From NCBI RefSeq assembly GCF_019316905.1, contig NZ_CP079216.1, positions 1 to 64,000 of the forward strand: a stretch of 64,000 nucleotides of DNA, read 5' to 3'. Each line of letters begins with the position of its first letter. Position 1 is the first letter of the stretch. Below the pieces are notes generated by a model. The model made no database searches and was not told the DNA's origin. It saw nothing but the letters and a program-made list of their open reading frames with translations. The stretch comes from Tessaracoccus palaemonis (GTDB lineage Bacteria; Actinomycetota; Actinomycetes; Propionibacteriales; Propionibacteriaceae). Shown here in pieces: positions 38,874 through 48,074 of the stretch. The translations under genes and the position numbers were made by a program.

Positions 38874-39803
38874 TCAGAGGCCGTGTGAGGTCTCGGCTGG
38901 GTGCGCGTACCCGATCTGTGCGGAGCTTTCGACCAACAGCGCGACCAGCTTGCGACCGATGGGCGTCGGGAGGCCGCGAAGGATCGTGTCGACCGCGCGG
39001 GCGGTCGTCAACAGCCGCGTCCGCGACCTGAGCAGCAGGGTTGAGGCCCAGACCAGCGCACCCCAGAGGCCTGCACCTGGCGCGGGGATGGCACCCAGCG
39101 CCGCGCGGCCGTGCTTGGCCTCGAACAGCCGACGTGCGGCGCCGGAGTGGAAGGCACGGTCGACCCGGCTGACAGTCGTGGACGCCGCCCCGAAGTGCGG
39201 GACCTCGAGCTCCCGGACCAGACGAACAGGATAGCCAGCCTCGTGGAGCCGGTAGCCCCAATCGACGTCCTCCCAGCCGTAGGCCCGATAGTCGGCGTCA
39301 TATGGCCCGACGCGATCCCAGACCTCGCGCGGGACCGACACGTTGGCCGCCCAGTAACGCCACGGGTTGGTACTGCGGTAGGCATCGTGTTGGAAGCGGG
39401 CGTCGGCGTCGATCCCGTACACCCGTGCGTAGGGGGTGTCGGGGAATCGGTTGCGGCAGAGCCCCACGGCACCACCCTGCTCGGTCTCGTGAGCGGCCTT
39501 GTGATGGGTGATGTAGTCGCGGCCCGGTTCCAGGTCGTCGTCGCAGCGGATCAGGACGTCGCCCGTCGTCTCGGCGAAGCCGGCGTTGAGAGCCGCGACC
39601 CTGCCGCGGTTCTCGGGAAACACGATGGATCGAACCCGGGTGTCTCCGTGCGCAGCAACGACCTCCTCGGACCCGTCGACGTCGCCGTCGAGCACAACGA
39701 CGGCCTCCCACTCGGGATCGACCTGGGCGGTCAGTGCCGCCAACAGGCGCGGCAGGCGGTCGGCCCCGCCGCGGCTGGGGATCACGACCGACGCGAGCGT
39801 CAC
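38874..39803 (-). CDS. GT2-family glycosyltransferase
   Basis: 309 residues, GT-A fold. The N-terminal core has SVVIPSRGGADRLPRLL, EAVVVLDGDVDGSEE, GRVAALNAGFAETTGDVLIRCDDDLEP (metal-binding DDD) and later AYGWEDVDWGYRLHEAGY, the acceptor-side ED motif. Final gene of the minus-strand operon that starts with the NeuB-like fusion. GTG start overlaps the preceding gene stop by 4 bases. Sugar specificity unknown. Confidence 0.88.
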   Translation of the reverse strand: MTLASVVIPSRGGADRLPRLLAALTAQVDPEWEAVVVLDGDVDGSEEVVAAHGDTRVRSIVFPENRGRVAALNAGFAETTGDVLIRCDDDLEPGRDYITHHKAAHETEQGGAVGLCRNRFPDTPYARVYGIDADARFQHDAYRSTNPWRYWAANVSVPREVWDRVGPYDADYRAYGWEDVDWGYRLHEAGYPVRLVRELEVPHFGAASTTVSRVDRAFHSGAARRLFEAKHGRAALGAIPAPGAGLWGALVWASTLLLRSRTRLLTTARAVDTILRGLPTPIGRKLVALLVESSAQIGYAHPAETSHGL

Positions 39804-41950
39804 GCGACCTGCTCGAGGAGGTCGGAGAGGTGATGCTTCAGGCCAGCCGCGAAGTGCTCCTCGGAGAAGAGCATTGCGTGCTCCCGGATCGGGCCCGAAG
39901 GAAGCGGGTGTTCGGCGAGATGGCGGACGGCCGCGGCGACGGCCTTCGGGGTGGCAACCTCGAAGAAGTAGCCGGTGACGCCATCGAGGACTGTGTCGAG
40001 ATAGCCGCCGGAGCGCAGCGCGAGTGTCGGGACGCCAAACCCGTAACCTTCGACGGGGGTGAGGCCGAAGTCCTCGCGGCTGGGAGCGACGACGGACTTC
40101 GCGGTGGCGTACAGGTGCCGGAGCTGGGCGTCGTCCAGCCCCTCGAGCATCACGACGTTTGCCGGTAGGTCAGCGGCGAGCGCGGCGCGCATGGGACCGC
40201 GGCCAACCACGACGAGCCGTTCATCGGGCATGCCTCGGAACGCGTCGATGGCGACGTCGACGTTCTTATAGGGCATCAGCCGGCTCACCAGCAGGTGGTG
40301 GCCGGGCCAGCCGTCGATCTCGGGCACGGAGGTGGTGGGGCCGCCCGGGTTCAGTCCTGCTGGCGGGTGCAGGACGGTCGCCTCGATGCCGTACACGTCG
40401 CGGATCCGACGCTGCACGACGGTGGAGTTGCAGAGATACTTGTCGGCGGTCATCGCTGCGCGCTGATCCCACCAGATCAGGAAGGGGCGCACCAGCTGCA
40501 GCGCCCACCCTTTGGGGCTCTTCCACCAGGGGCCGCCGAGGTACTCCTCCGGCAGGTACAGGAAGCGCGCGGGGGAGTGGCAGTAGACCAGCTTGGGCTT
40601 GTCGGTGCGGATCCCGTGGGCGAACCCGGTGGTGGACACGATGACGGCGTCGGCGGTGGGGTCGAGCGGGGTGTTCTGGAACGCCCAGGGGAAGAACGGG
40701 AGGCCGACGCGGAAGTTGCGACGCAGACCGGAGACGCGGTTGAGCGGCGATGTGTGAATGGTGGCGGCGGCCACCTCGGGGAACGTGGCATCGGGGTCGT
40801 ACAGGGATGTGGAGATCTCGGCCTCGGGGAACGCCCTGTCCATCGCGACGACGACGCGCTCGGCACCGCCGCGTTGGGTGAGGTAGTCGTGCGCCAGCGC
40901 GACGTGCGGCGTGCCGACCCGCGGGGTGCGGATGTCGAGTTCCGCGAGCATGATCTCCAGACGGATTCGCCCGGCCTCTGGCGAGTACAGGTCCTCCCAC
41001 CGGGACCGAGCCGCACGCGTCACGGTCTGGTCGACGTTCTCGGACGCGGCGATGATCACGCGAGCCAGGTCGTCCGCATCGCCCGAGCGTGCGATCCAGG
41101 GGAAGTCCGGTCCGACGACCTCGGGTAATGCCCCCGCATCGCTGATGACGAAGGGAGTGCCGGTGGCCATTGCCTCGGCGGCGACAAGTCCGAACGGTTC
41201 CGCCCACACGGACGGGAAGACCGCCACATCGACCTGGTTGAAGAAGTCTGCCCTGTCCAGCCAGCCTGCCTGCACAGTGACGTCGGCGATGGGGCCGAGG
41301 GCGGCGTCGACGATGGCCCGATCGGACTCGTCTACGAACCGGCCCTCGCCTGCCAAGAGCAGGCGGAATCGCCCGGGGCGAGTGGTGTTGAGGGCCTCGA
41401 TTGCCCGAGCGAGGACATCCACACCCTTGTCAGGCGACAGCCGCCCGAGGAACCCGACAGTGACGGTGTCGTCGCCTGGAATCCGGTGTCGGAGGTCGAG
41501 TTCTGTGGTCCAGTTCGCGAACATCGTGGCGGACGGAACGGCGAGGCGCATCGCCTGGGAGGGCACGAGCACGCGCTGGGCTCCCTGCATTGCTGCGCTC
41601 GCGGCCATGCGCTGCAGCGGGCCACGCGGCTGCTGGTGCAGGTGGATGACGCGGCCGGGCCGGCCAGCTGTCGCGAAGGCTGGGCGCAGGCCGTTGCACC
41701 ACAGCAGTCCGGAGCGTTCGGAGCGGTCCCAGGCACGCAGATTGAGCAGGTAGTCGCGAGCGGATCTGCCGTGGATCCCGACAGCGGCGAATCCCTGGGC
41801 GGCCGCGAGGTTCAGGGTCTCGGGTTGAGCCGCAGGGGCGACGACGGTCACGTCGTGACCGAGGCTGCGCGCGGCGTCGGCCAGCTGCAGCAGCATGACC
41901 TCTCCACCGCCCACCGCGCCCTGGTTGGACGCGAACACCAGCCTGCTCAT
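39800..41950 (-). CDS. Tandem fusion of two GT4 glycosyltransferases
   Basis: 716 residues containing two complete GT-B enzymes in one chain. The first (about 1-345) has VGFLGRLSPDKGVDVLARAI and VFPSVWAEPFGLVAAEAMATGTPFV. The second (about 348-716) has LAHDYLTQRGGAERVVVAMD at its start and HHLLVSRLMPYKNVDVAIDAF and PSREDFGLTPVEGYGFGVP later. Each keeps its own donor-binding motif, so both may be active, adding two sugars in series. Stop and start overlaps (ATGA, GTGA) tie it to both neighbours. No frame break separates the halves. Confidence 0.9.
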   Translation of the reverse strand: MSRLVFASNQGAVGGGEVMLLQLADAARSLGHDVTVVAPAAQPETLNLAAAQGFAAVGIHGRSARDYLLNLRAWDRSERSGLLWCNGLRPAFATAGRPGRVIHLHQQPRGPLQRMAASAAMQGAQRVLVPSQAMRLAVPSATMFANWTTELDLRHRIPGDDTVTVGFLGRLSPDKGVDVLARAIEALNTTRPGRFRLLLAGEGRFVDESDRAIVDAALGPIADVTVQAGWLDRADFFNQVDVAVFPSVWAEPFGLVAAEAMATGTPFVISDAGALPEVVGPDFPWIARSGDADDLARVIIAASENVDQTVTRAARSRWEDLYSPEAGRIRLEIMLAELDIRTPRVGTPHVALAHDYLTQRGGAERVVVAMDRAFPEAEISTSLYDPDATFPEVAAATIHTSPLNRVSGLRRNFRVGLPFFPWAFQNTPLDPTADAVIVSTTGFAHGIRTDKPKLVYCHSPARFLYLPEEYLGGPWWKSPKGWALQLVRPFLIWWDQRAAMTADKYLCNSTVVQRRIRDVYGIEATVLHPPAGLNPGGPTTSVPEIDGWPGHHLLVSRLMPYKNVDVAIDAFRGMPDERLVVVGRGPMRAALAADLPANVVMLEGLDDAQLRHLYATAKSVVAPSREDFGLTPVEGYGFGVPTLALRSGGYLDTVLDGVTGYFFEVATPKAVAAAVRHLAEHPLPSGPIREHAMLFSEEHFAAGLKHHLSDLLEQVA

Positions 41951-42993
41951 GTCGTCACCTTCTCGTAGACGCGGGCAATGCCCGCTGTCATGTCGGCCAC
42001 GCTAGGCCAGAGGGGTGGCAGCGCGGGGCGATTGTCTTCGGTCGCCTGTCGAATCATCGCCTCGGCGACCCTATCGCCTGGGGCAGGGGGTGTGAGACAG
42101 AACGGGGGAAGGATCTCGGGGTTGCCGCCGACCGGTGTCGCAACCACGCCCAACCCGGCGTTCAGGGCGTCGAGGAGGGCGTAGGAGCAATTCTCCCACG
42201 CCGACAACTGCACCAGTACGTCGTGGTGCGCCAACGCGTCGGCCGCGTCGACGTGGCCCGGGAACTTGACGCTGTCGGAGAGGCCGATCGCGGCTGCGGT
42301 CTCCAGCAGCAGATTGAGCTGACTACCTGTTCCGGCCACTGTGAGCGTCGCGTCCGGCAGCTCTGCCCGCGCCGCGGAGAAAGCCTCCAGCACTGCTGGA
42401 AGGTTCTTCTCAGGAGCCAGGCGGGACAGGGTCAGGAAGCGGCGTGCTCCGGATGCCGAGCGGGAGGCCGGGACGCGGTCGATGCCGTTGTGGATGACGG
42501 TTACAGGGCAGCGGGGGTGCCACTGGTGGAGCACCTGGTCCCTGGTCGACTCGCTGACGGCGATGATCGAGCTGAATCTCGTGCACCGCGCCCGGTGGGC
42601 CAGCCGCTTGACCGTGGCGACGGTGCGATTCGGGTTGTAGAGCAGCGGATCGGCGGCGATCCCGTGCTCGGTTGAGACGAGCGGCACACCAGTGCCCACG
42701 CTGGCCATGGCGAGAAGGATGTCCGCGCGGGCGAGGTGGGAGTGGGCCACATCCGGCCGCTCCGTTCGGAGCAGCGACCGCAGGGCCCGCACCGCAGGGA
42801 CGGTTTCCGTCGCGGTACTGACCGGCAGACTGCGGGTGTCGTGCCCATCGGCTTGCAGTGCGTGGAGAAGCGGACCATCGGGGGCGGCGACCGTGATCGC
42901 CCAGCCGGGAATGCCGGCGCGGGTCGCATCGAGCACGTGCCGCGCGACCCCGGCAACTTCGGCGACGGGGATCACCCAGAGAGCTCGTCTCAC
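41947..42993 (-). CDS. GT4-family glycosyltransferase
   Basis: 348 residues, GT-B fold, with HSHLARADILLAMASVG and STEHGIA in the N-domain. The C-domain has FLTLSRLAPEKNLPAVLEAF and VQLSAWENCSYALLDALNAGLGVVATPVGGNPEIL. GTG at 42993 overlaps the polymerase-like gene stop by 4 bases; upstream in-frame sequence lies inside that gene and was rejected. Adds an unidentified sugar to the chain made by this locus. Confidence 0.88.
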   Translation of the reverse strand: MRRALWVIPVAEVAGVARHVLDATRAGIPGWAITVAAPDGPLLHALQADGHDTRSLPVSTATETVPAVRALRSLLRTERPDVAHSHLARADILLAMASVGTGVPLVSTEHGIAADPLLYNPNRTVATVKRLAHRARCTRFSSIIAVSESTRDQVLHQWHPRCPVTVIHNGIDRVPASRSASGARRFLTLSRLAPEKNLPAVLEAFSAARAELPDATLTVAGTGSQLNLLLETAAAIGLSDSVKFPGHVDAADALAHHDVLVQLSAWENCSYALLDALNAGLGVVATPVGGNPEILPPFCLTPPAPGDRVAEAMIRQATEDNRPALPPLWPSVADMTAGIARVYEKVTT

Positions 42994-44174
42994 GCCGTGA
43001 CCTCGGTAGGTTGCGGCGGGGCGGCGTCGCGGGCCCGGATCCAGTGAGCGAGGTAGATGCCGATCGCCACCGCGAGCGCGGGCTGCGTCAGGGAGTAGCC
43101 GATGTTGATGGCGCAGATGAGCCCGGCGATGACGGCGGCCTCGGCCCACGTCGGCCGGGAGTCTTTGGGCACGAGGTGGATGCCGAGGAACAACAGTGCA
43201 AGAAGAAGAGCGAGCAGGCCGATGGCGATCAGGCCACCCTCGGCCCGCATCGCGTCGTAGCTGTTGTGGAACCACATGATGAAGCCCCCTCCGACATCGA
43301 CCTGGGCCGACCCCAGTCCGTACCCCGACCAGCCTGAGCCATCGATCAGGACCTGGGTTGCCTGGGCAAGGCGGTCACGCAGCTCGTCCGAACCTTCTCG
43401 GTCGACGAACCAGCCGCGGGCTTCCATGAGAGTGGTTGCGAAGTGGTACAGGAAGTACGACCCCACGGCAGCGATGACCGTGAGGATCCGCCCCAGATGA
43501 CGCCCGACGAGTGCCCAGATGACCGCCATCCCGAGCGCGAAGATGCTGGTGCGCGACCAGGTCAACATGACCCCGAATGACAGCAGTGCCAGGAGCAGGA
43601 GGCGCGTCCTACCTGGCCGATACCACTGGAGCGAGGCCAGCCCCAGGGCCAGGAGGACGGATCCCACGCCGTTGGGGTCCCCCATCACCCCCGTCAGTCG
43701 CCCTGCGTAGTCGGAGACCGGCAGCAGAACGATGCTGACGCCTAGCCAGAGCAGGAGCCCGGCCATGGTGCCGCGGCTCACGGATCGCAGGTCGATCCGC
43801 CCTGTGCTGATGACCCAGACGATGCTGAACAGCAGGACGATGGTGCCCATCCGACGGACCTGGGCGAACTGACTGGCCCCGATGGTCACGACGAGGAGCC
43901 ACCCGACGAGCAGCGCGCCTACCACGGTGAGCAATGGTCGGTTCAGCTTGCGGGTCGGGTGGTGGGTGAGGCCGAGGACCACGAGGCACGCGGCAGCGAT
44001 CGTGTTGATCGGCAGATCCCCCAGGAATGGCACCACCGGTCCGAGGCCGCGGACAGGCAGGAAGGTGGCGATGCCGAACACCAACGGCTGGATCTGCCCT
44101 GTGCCGGCCATCGCGTCTTGGAACGCGCTGCGCAGGCCCGTTTGTCGAGGGGCGGTGGAGAGCGCGCCGGCCAT
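42990..44174 (-). CDS. O-antigen ligase/polymerase-like (Wzy/WaaL) membrane protein
   Basis: 394 residues with about ten to twelve transmembrane helices and a large outside loop (about 240-310) containing GWFVDREGSDELRDRL, GSGWSGYGLGSAQVDVGGGF and WFHNSYDAMRAEGG. The pattern GxGxG followed by HN and a buried E is that of the O-antigen ligase/polymerase superfamily. It may polymerise repeat units outside the membrane. ATG at 44174 sits 2 bases after the NeuB-like stop; a GTG at 44186 would overlap that gene. Confidence 0.85.
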   Translation of the reverse strand: MAGALSTAPRQTGLRSAFQDAMAGTGQIQPLVFGIATFLPVRGLGPVVPFLGDLPINTIAAACLVVLGLTHHPTRKLNRPLLTVVGALLVGWLLVVTIGASQFAQVRRMGTIVLLFSIVWVISTGRIDLRSVSRGTMAGLLLWLGVSIVLLPVSDYAGRLTGVMGDPNGVGSVLLALGLASLQWYRPGRTRLLLLALLSFGVMLTWSRTSIFALGMAVIWALVGRHLGRILTVIAAVGSYFLYHFATTLMEARGWFVDREGSDELRDRLAQATQVLIDGSGWSGYGLGSAQVDVGGGFIMWFHNSYDAMRAEGGLIAIGLLALLLALLFLGIHLVPKDSRPTWAEAAVIAGLICAINIGYSLTQPALAVAIGIYLAHWIRARDAAPPQPTEVTA

Positions 44175-44176
44175 GC

Positions 44177-46420
44177 TCAGAACCACTTCTCCAGGCGCTC
44201 GAGCGCCAGCCAGAAACCCGCGCCTCCGTCGGTGTGGCCCATCCAGATCTCGGGGATGAAGCCGACGCCGGGGCTCAGCTCGTCCAGCTGCCGGGCCAGC
44301 AGCGGCCAGTCGACCTCGCCCTCACCGATCTGCGGACCCTCGCCGTCGACGCCCTCGGCGTCCACGAGGTGCAGGTGATCCGTCAGGGGGGCCAGCTTCT
44401 CGATGTACTCCGAGAAGGAGCGGCGGTGGAAGTTGGCGGCCAGCTTCGAATGCGAGATGTCCAGCGTCAGGCGGTGCCCGTACTGCTCGCAGAAGTCGAC
44501 GGTGTCCTCGAGGCCCATGAACAGATTGTGGTACTGCTGCCCGCCCATCAACCATGGGTACGGCGGCAGCGTCTGCGCGGTGAGCCGGACATCGCTTGCA
44601 TCGACCCGCTCGAGGGCCTGTGCGACCCGCGCATACATCTCGGGCCGCTTCGAGGGGTCCACGAAGCCATCGCTGGTGAATCCGCCCATGGTGGCGATCA
44701 CCACGGGTGCCTCGTCGAGCGTGAAGTGGTTGGTGAGACGTCGGGTCAGGTCGATGACGCGCTGCAGCTCGGCGATCGATCGGCTCCAGATCGCGTCGTC
44801 CTCGCTGGCGATGTTGACGATGAAGTCGCCCGCGTAGAGGTCGGGGAGATGGACGGTGAACCCCAGGTCGAGACGGTGCGGGAACACCTCGTCGATGTCC
44901 ACCTCAAGGTCCTTGTAGGAGAGGTGGAACTCGAGGAAGTCCGGGTTGGTGCCCTCCATCAGGCCGGCGAAGTCGTGCCAGCGCACCGGCAGGCCCCACG
45001 GTCGACGGAACTGATAGGGACGGCCACCCTGCGACGCGTCGGTGAGGTCGGTCGGGAAGAAGAAGTCGCCTGGCTCGAGCGTGCGGCCGGCGGTGCGGCC
45101 GAGCAGTTCGGGCAGCCGGTTCGGCTGCAGCCCGCGGCCGGGGGAGCGGACCTCCACGTCGGCCGTCTCGATGAGGTGTCCGGGCTCGATGCGGCGAGCG
45201 GCGACCAGCGACTTCGCCAGGTTGACGCGGTTCATCGCCTCGCCGGTGGACACGACGCGGGGCTCTCCGCTGCCGAGGGCCTCCTCCAGCTCGCGGATGC
45301 GCGAGACCATCTGCCGGAACTCGCCGGGCAGGAGCGAGACCTTGTGGTCGTTGCCCTCGAGGTCGCGGTCGATCGTGAAGTGCTTCTCGATGATGCTGGC
45401 GCCCATCGCCACCGCGGCAAGTGGGATGTGGAAGCCGCGCTCGTGCCCGGAGTAGCCGACGGGGCCGCCGGACAGCTCAGCCAGGCGCGGGAGATAGCGG
45501 AGGTTGATGTCCTTGAAGGGCGCGGGGTACGTCGACTGGCAGTGCAGCAGCGCGAACGGGGAGGCCGACGAGCGCAGCAGGTTGATGCTCTCGACGATCT
45601 CGGCCTCGCTGCTCATGCCCGTCGACACGATCAGCGGCAGCCCGGTGGCGAACATCTCGCGCAGCAGGGAGTGGTTCGTCAGGTCCGCGGAGGCGACCTT
45701 CAGCGCCGGCACCCCGTACTCGGCCAGCGCCCGCACGCTCGGCGGATCCCACGGGGTACACATGATCTCGAGGTCGCGCTCGCGGGCGTGGTCGAATACC
45801 TCGAACAGCCTCTCGGCGGGCAGCGAGTACTTGGCCAGGAGGTTCAGCGTGTACTGCGCGCCGAGGTCCTCTCCACCGCTGTTCGCGCCGGACTGGCGGT
45901 AGAGCGCGTCCATGTCGCGGAGCTGGAACTTGACGACGTCGGCACCGGACTCGGCGGCAAGGTCGACGAGGTGCTTGGCCAGCTCGACATCGCCCTGGTG
46001 GTTGTTGCCGATCTCGGCGATCAGGAGGCCCGGGTTTCCGGCGCCCACGGCGAAGCGGCCGACGTTGAGCGTGCGGCGGTCGTTGCTGGCGACGGCGACG
46101 ACCCGGCCCTTGGCGTCCAGCAGGGGTACGTGGGTGATGACGCCGCGCAGGAGCGCGCTCACCTGCTGGTGAGGGGCCTCCAGTTCGGCGCGCACGCACC
46201 GGGTGTTCGCCGCGCGACCGCACGGTGACAAGAGGGAGGCATCCGGATCGGCGAGCAGCCAGCGGCGGATGTCACCGTCGGACAGGGATCCAATGAGGTG
46301 ACCGTGGTTGTCGACGACGAAGACGATGCGGGACCGGTTGGCGTCGATCTTGCCGAGAGCGTGACGGATCGGCTCGCCCTCGTCGATGACCAGGGGGGCG
46401 ATGTGACGGTCGATGATCAT
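44177..46420 (-). CDS. CBS - NeuB-like synthase - SAF - sugar isomerase four-domain fusion
   Basis: 747 residues. A CBS-pair-like region (about 1-120: VDNHGHLIGSLSDGDIRRWL) precedes a NeuB-type synthase barrel (about 128-375: GLLIAEIGNNHQGDVELAKHL, VVKFQLRDMDAL, LIVSTGMSS, VGYSGHERGFHIPLAAVAMG). A SAF/antifreeze-like domain (about 385-445) and a xylose-isomerase-like TIM barrel (about 455-747: HLPDLYAGDF, LTLDISHSKLAANF, DHLHLVDAEG) follow. NeuB enzymes condense PEP with a hexosamine to give a nonulosonic acid. The isomerase part may supply or edit the sugar. The CMP-sugar synthetase lies 1 kb away. No hydrolysing epimerase (NeuC-type) is in the window. Confidence 0.88.
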   Translation of the reverse strand: MIIDRHIAPLVIDEGEPIRHALGKIDANRSRIVFVVDNHGHLIGSLSDGDIRRWLLADPDASLLSPCGRAANTRCVRAELEAPHQQVSALLRGVITHVPLLDAKGRVVAVASNDRRTLNVGRFAVGAGNPGLLIAEIGNNHQGDVELAKHLVDLAAESGADVVKFQLRDMDALYRQSGANSGGEDLGAQYTLNLLAKYSLPAERLFEVFDHARERDLEIMCTPWDPPSVRALAEYGVPALKVASADLTNHSLLREMFATGLPLIVSTGMSSEAEIVESINLLRSSASPFALLHCQSTYPAPFKDINLRYLPRLAELSGGPVGYSGHERGFHIPLAAVAMGASIIEKHFTIDRDLEGNDHKVSLLPGEFRQMVSRIRELEEALGSGEPRVVSTGEAMNRVNLAKSLVAARRIEPGHLIETADVEVRSPGRGLQPNRLPELLGRTAGRTLEPGDFFFPTDLTDASQGGRPYQFRRPWGLPVRWHDFAGLMEGTNPDFLEFHLSYKDLEVDIDEVFPHRLDLGFTVHLPDLYAGDFIVNIASEDDAIWSRSIAELQRVIDLTRRLTNHFTLDEAPVVIATMGGFTSDGFVDPSKRPEMYARVAQALERVDASDVRLTAQTLPPYPWLMGGQQYHNLFMGLEDTVDFCEQYGHRLTLDISHSKLAANFHRRSFSEYIEKLAPLTDHLHLVDAEGVDGEGPQIGEGEVDWPLLARQLDELSPGVGFIPEIWMGHTDGGAGFWLALERLEKWF

Positions 46421-46561
46421 TCAGGCTCCGGTCCTGCGGATAACAGCCTCACCAGCGTAACTGCCGGCGAAACGCGCGGAGACCTGCGGGGAAACAAGGC
46501 CTGGGCCGGAGGTCAGGCCCACTCGTCGGCCCCAGTGGCGGACTCATCCTAGGATCGCTGC

Positions 46562-47383
46562 ATGGATATGGCCAATGCCAGAGCCCGCATCCTCTCTCTG
46601 GTGCGGCGCGGGGCGCCGGTGGCGTGGTGTCCGTCGTGGATGCGGCTCGGGAATCTCCTCTATCAGGGACTGTGGGCTGAAGCGCACACTGGCGCCCGAT
46701 TGCTGCTGCATCCGGAGCATGCTGAGATTCTCCAGAGGGTCGCTCCCAGAATGGCCGCGGAGCTGTGCGTACCCCGCAGCCGGGTCCCGTTCACCGCGCG
46801 GCGCGTTAGGCCGTGGGAGTCCGAGGAGCGTGGGGGGGAGTGGTTCGAGCCGTCCAATCTGCAGGACTTCATCGAGAGCTACGTGCTGCCGGGGTCCGAG
46901 ATCGCCAGGACTCCTGCGCTGCGTGGTGCCTTCGTGGTGAACATCAGACGTGGCGACTACTACAGCGTCCCGCAGTATCGCGCCGAGTTCGGCATGGGGC
47001 AGATCTCGTACGTCAGCCGCGCCGTGGAGGAGTCGATCCGTCGCAATGGCGGCCCGGAACGCTTCATGGTGATCTCTGATGATCAGTCCTGGGCGAGGGA
47101 ACATATAGGGCCGGTGTTGAGACGCTACGCCAGCGTGGAGCACCCGGAAGGTGACGCGGTCCGGGATCTGGCCGTCCTCGCCGGAGCCGAGCGTCTCCTG
47201 CTGCCGAACTCGACCTTCTCCTACTGGGGCGGGTACATCGGAGACGTCTTGCGCCCTGGCAGGGAGGTTATTGCACCGTGGTTCTGGGCAAGGGGGTCAC
47301 AGGATGGACGATCGCATCACCTCCGGCGGCATTGGACCATTGTCGGGGATTCGGCGCCAGCGGAGGATGAGATCGACGAGTGA
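46562..47383 (+). CDS. GT11-like (alpha-1,2-fucosyltransferase type) glycosyltransferase
   Basis: 273 residues. VVNIRRGDYYS (about 122-132), FMVISDDQSWAR and the closing LLLPNSTFSYWGGYIGD are the three hallmark segments of the GT11/alpha-1,2-fucosyltransferase superfamily. A bacterial capsule role is likely; the sugar need not be fucose. It is the only plus-strand gene between two minus-strand operons and lies divergent from the NeuB-like fusion. A relative lies at 50983-51816. Confidence 0.83.
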   Translation: MDMANARARILSLVRRGAPVAWCPSWMRLGNLLYQGLWAEAHTGARLLLHPEHAEILQRVAPRMAAELCVPRSRVPFTARRVRPWESEERGGEWFEPSNLQDFIESYVLPGSEIARTPALRGAFVVNIRRGDYYSVPQYRAEFGMGQISYVSRAVEESIRRNGGPERFMVISDDQSWAREHIGPVLRRYASVEHPEGDAVRDLAVLAGAERLLLPNSTFSYWGGYIGDVLRPGREVIAPWFWARGSQDGRSHHLRRHWTIVGDSAPAEDEIDE

Positions 47384-47396
47384 CGCGTCGTCAGCG

Positions 47397-48074
47397 TCAC
47401 ACCAGGGGGATCCTCGCAGCCGCCAACTCAAGATCGTCCCAGGAGTCGATGTCAGTCCCCTCCACCGGTTCCATCACGAAGGCCCCGATGCGGCCCCCGA
47501 GGCGGTTGCGTGTCTGCTCGTACACCTCTGTCCGCGTCACGTAGAGGGACCCGGTCTCGCGGTAGCGGAGCTCCCTCTCGGTCATGTCCTGGCGTCGGAG
47601 CCGGTGCTCGTAGTCCCAGTGTGGGACGGCACGGTCATCCTCGGTGGACCAGATGAACGGCGGAACCGGGACTACCCCCACCAGCGAGTCCACGTCGGTG
47701 CGGTTGAACTGTTCGAGGGCTCTACCGATGGTGCCCGGTAGCCGCACCGGGGAAGTGGCCTGCAGCAGCACCACTGCGCCTGGCCGTCGGCCCTCGTCCG
47801 TCGCGACGCTGATGGCATGCAGCACCACAGGCTCGGTGGCGGTGGTGTCCTGAGCCAGCTCCGCGGGACGCAGGAACACCTCGGCCCCTGCTGCGCGGGA
47901 GACCTCGGCGATCTCGCCATCCTCCGTCGAGACCACCACGCGCAGCCCGGGTGTCGCGAGCGCCTGCTGGATGGTCCACACGATCAGCGGCTTGCCGCCG
48001 AGGTCTCGGAGGTTCTTGCGTGGGATCCCTTTGGAGCCACCCCTCGCAGGGATCAGGGCGAGGATCTCCTTCAT
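47397..48074 (-). CDS. CMP-nonulosonate (acylneuraminate) cytidylyltransferase
   Basis: 225 residues, the usual length. Contains the CTP-binding start ALIPARGGSKGIPRKNL (about 6-22), LIVWTIQQAL, VSTEDGEIAEVSRAAGAEVFLRP, LLQATSPVR and the late DIDSWDDLELAA motif. Activates a nonulosonic acid (sialic, legionaminic or pseudaminic type) as a CMP-sugar. The longer reading frame starting at 48212 was cut back to ATG 48074, which overlaps the preceding stop (ATGA). Partner of the NeuB-like fusion. Confidence 0.92.
   Translation of the reverse strand: MKEILALIPARGGSKGIPRKNLRDLGGKPLIVWTIQQALATPGLRVVVSTEDGEIAEVSRAAGAEVFLRPAELAQDTTATEPVVLHAISVATDEGRRPGAVVLLQATSPVRLPGTIGRALEQFNRTDVDSLVGVVPVPPFIWSTEDDRAVPHWDYEHRLRRQDMTERELRYRETGSLYVTRTEVYEQTRNRLGGRIGAFVMEPVEGTDIDSWDDLELAAARIPLV

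Noticed and set aside
44027-46228. 733-codon frame antisense to the NeuB-like fusion
   Set aside because: Same shadow effect; the opposite strand has four recognisable domains.
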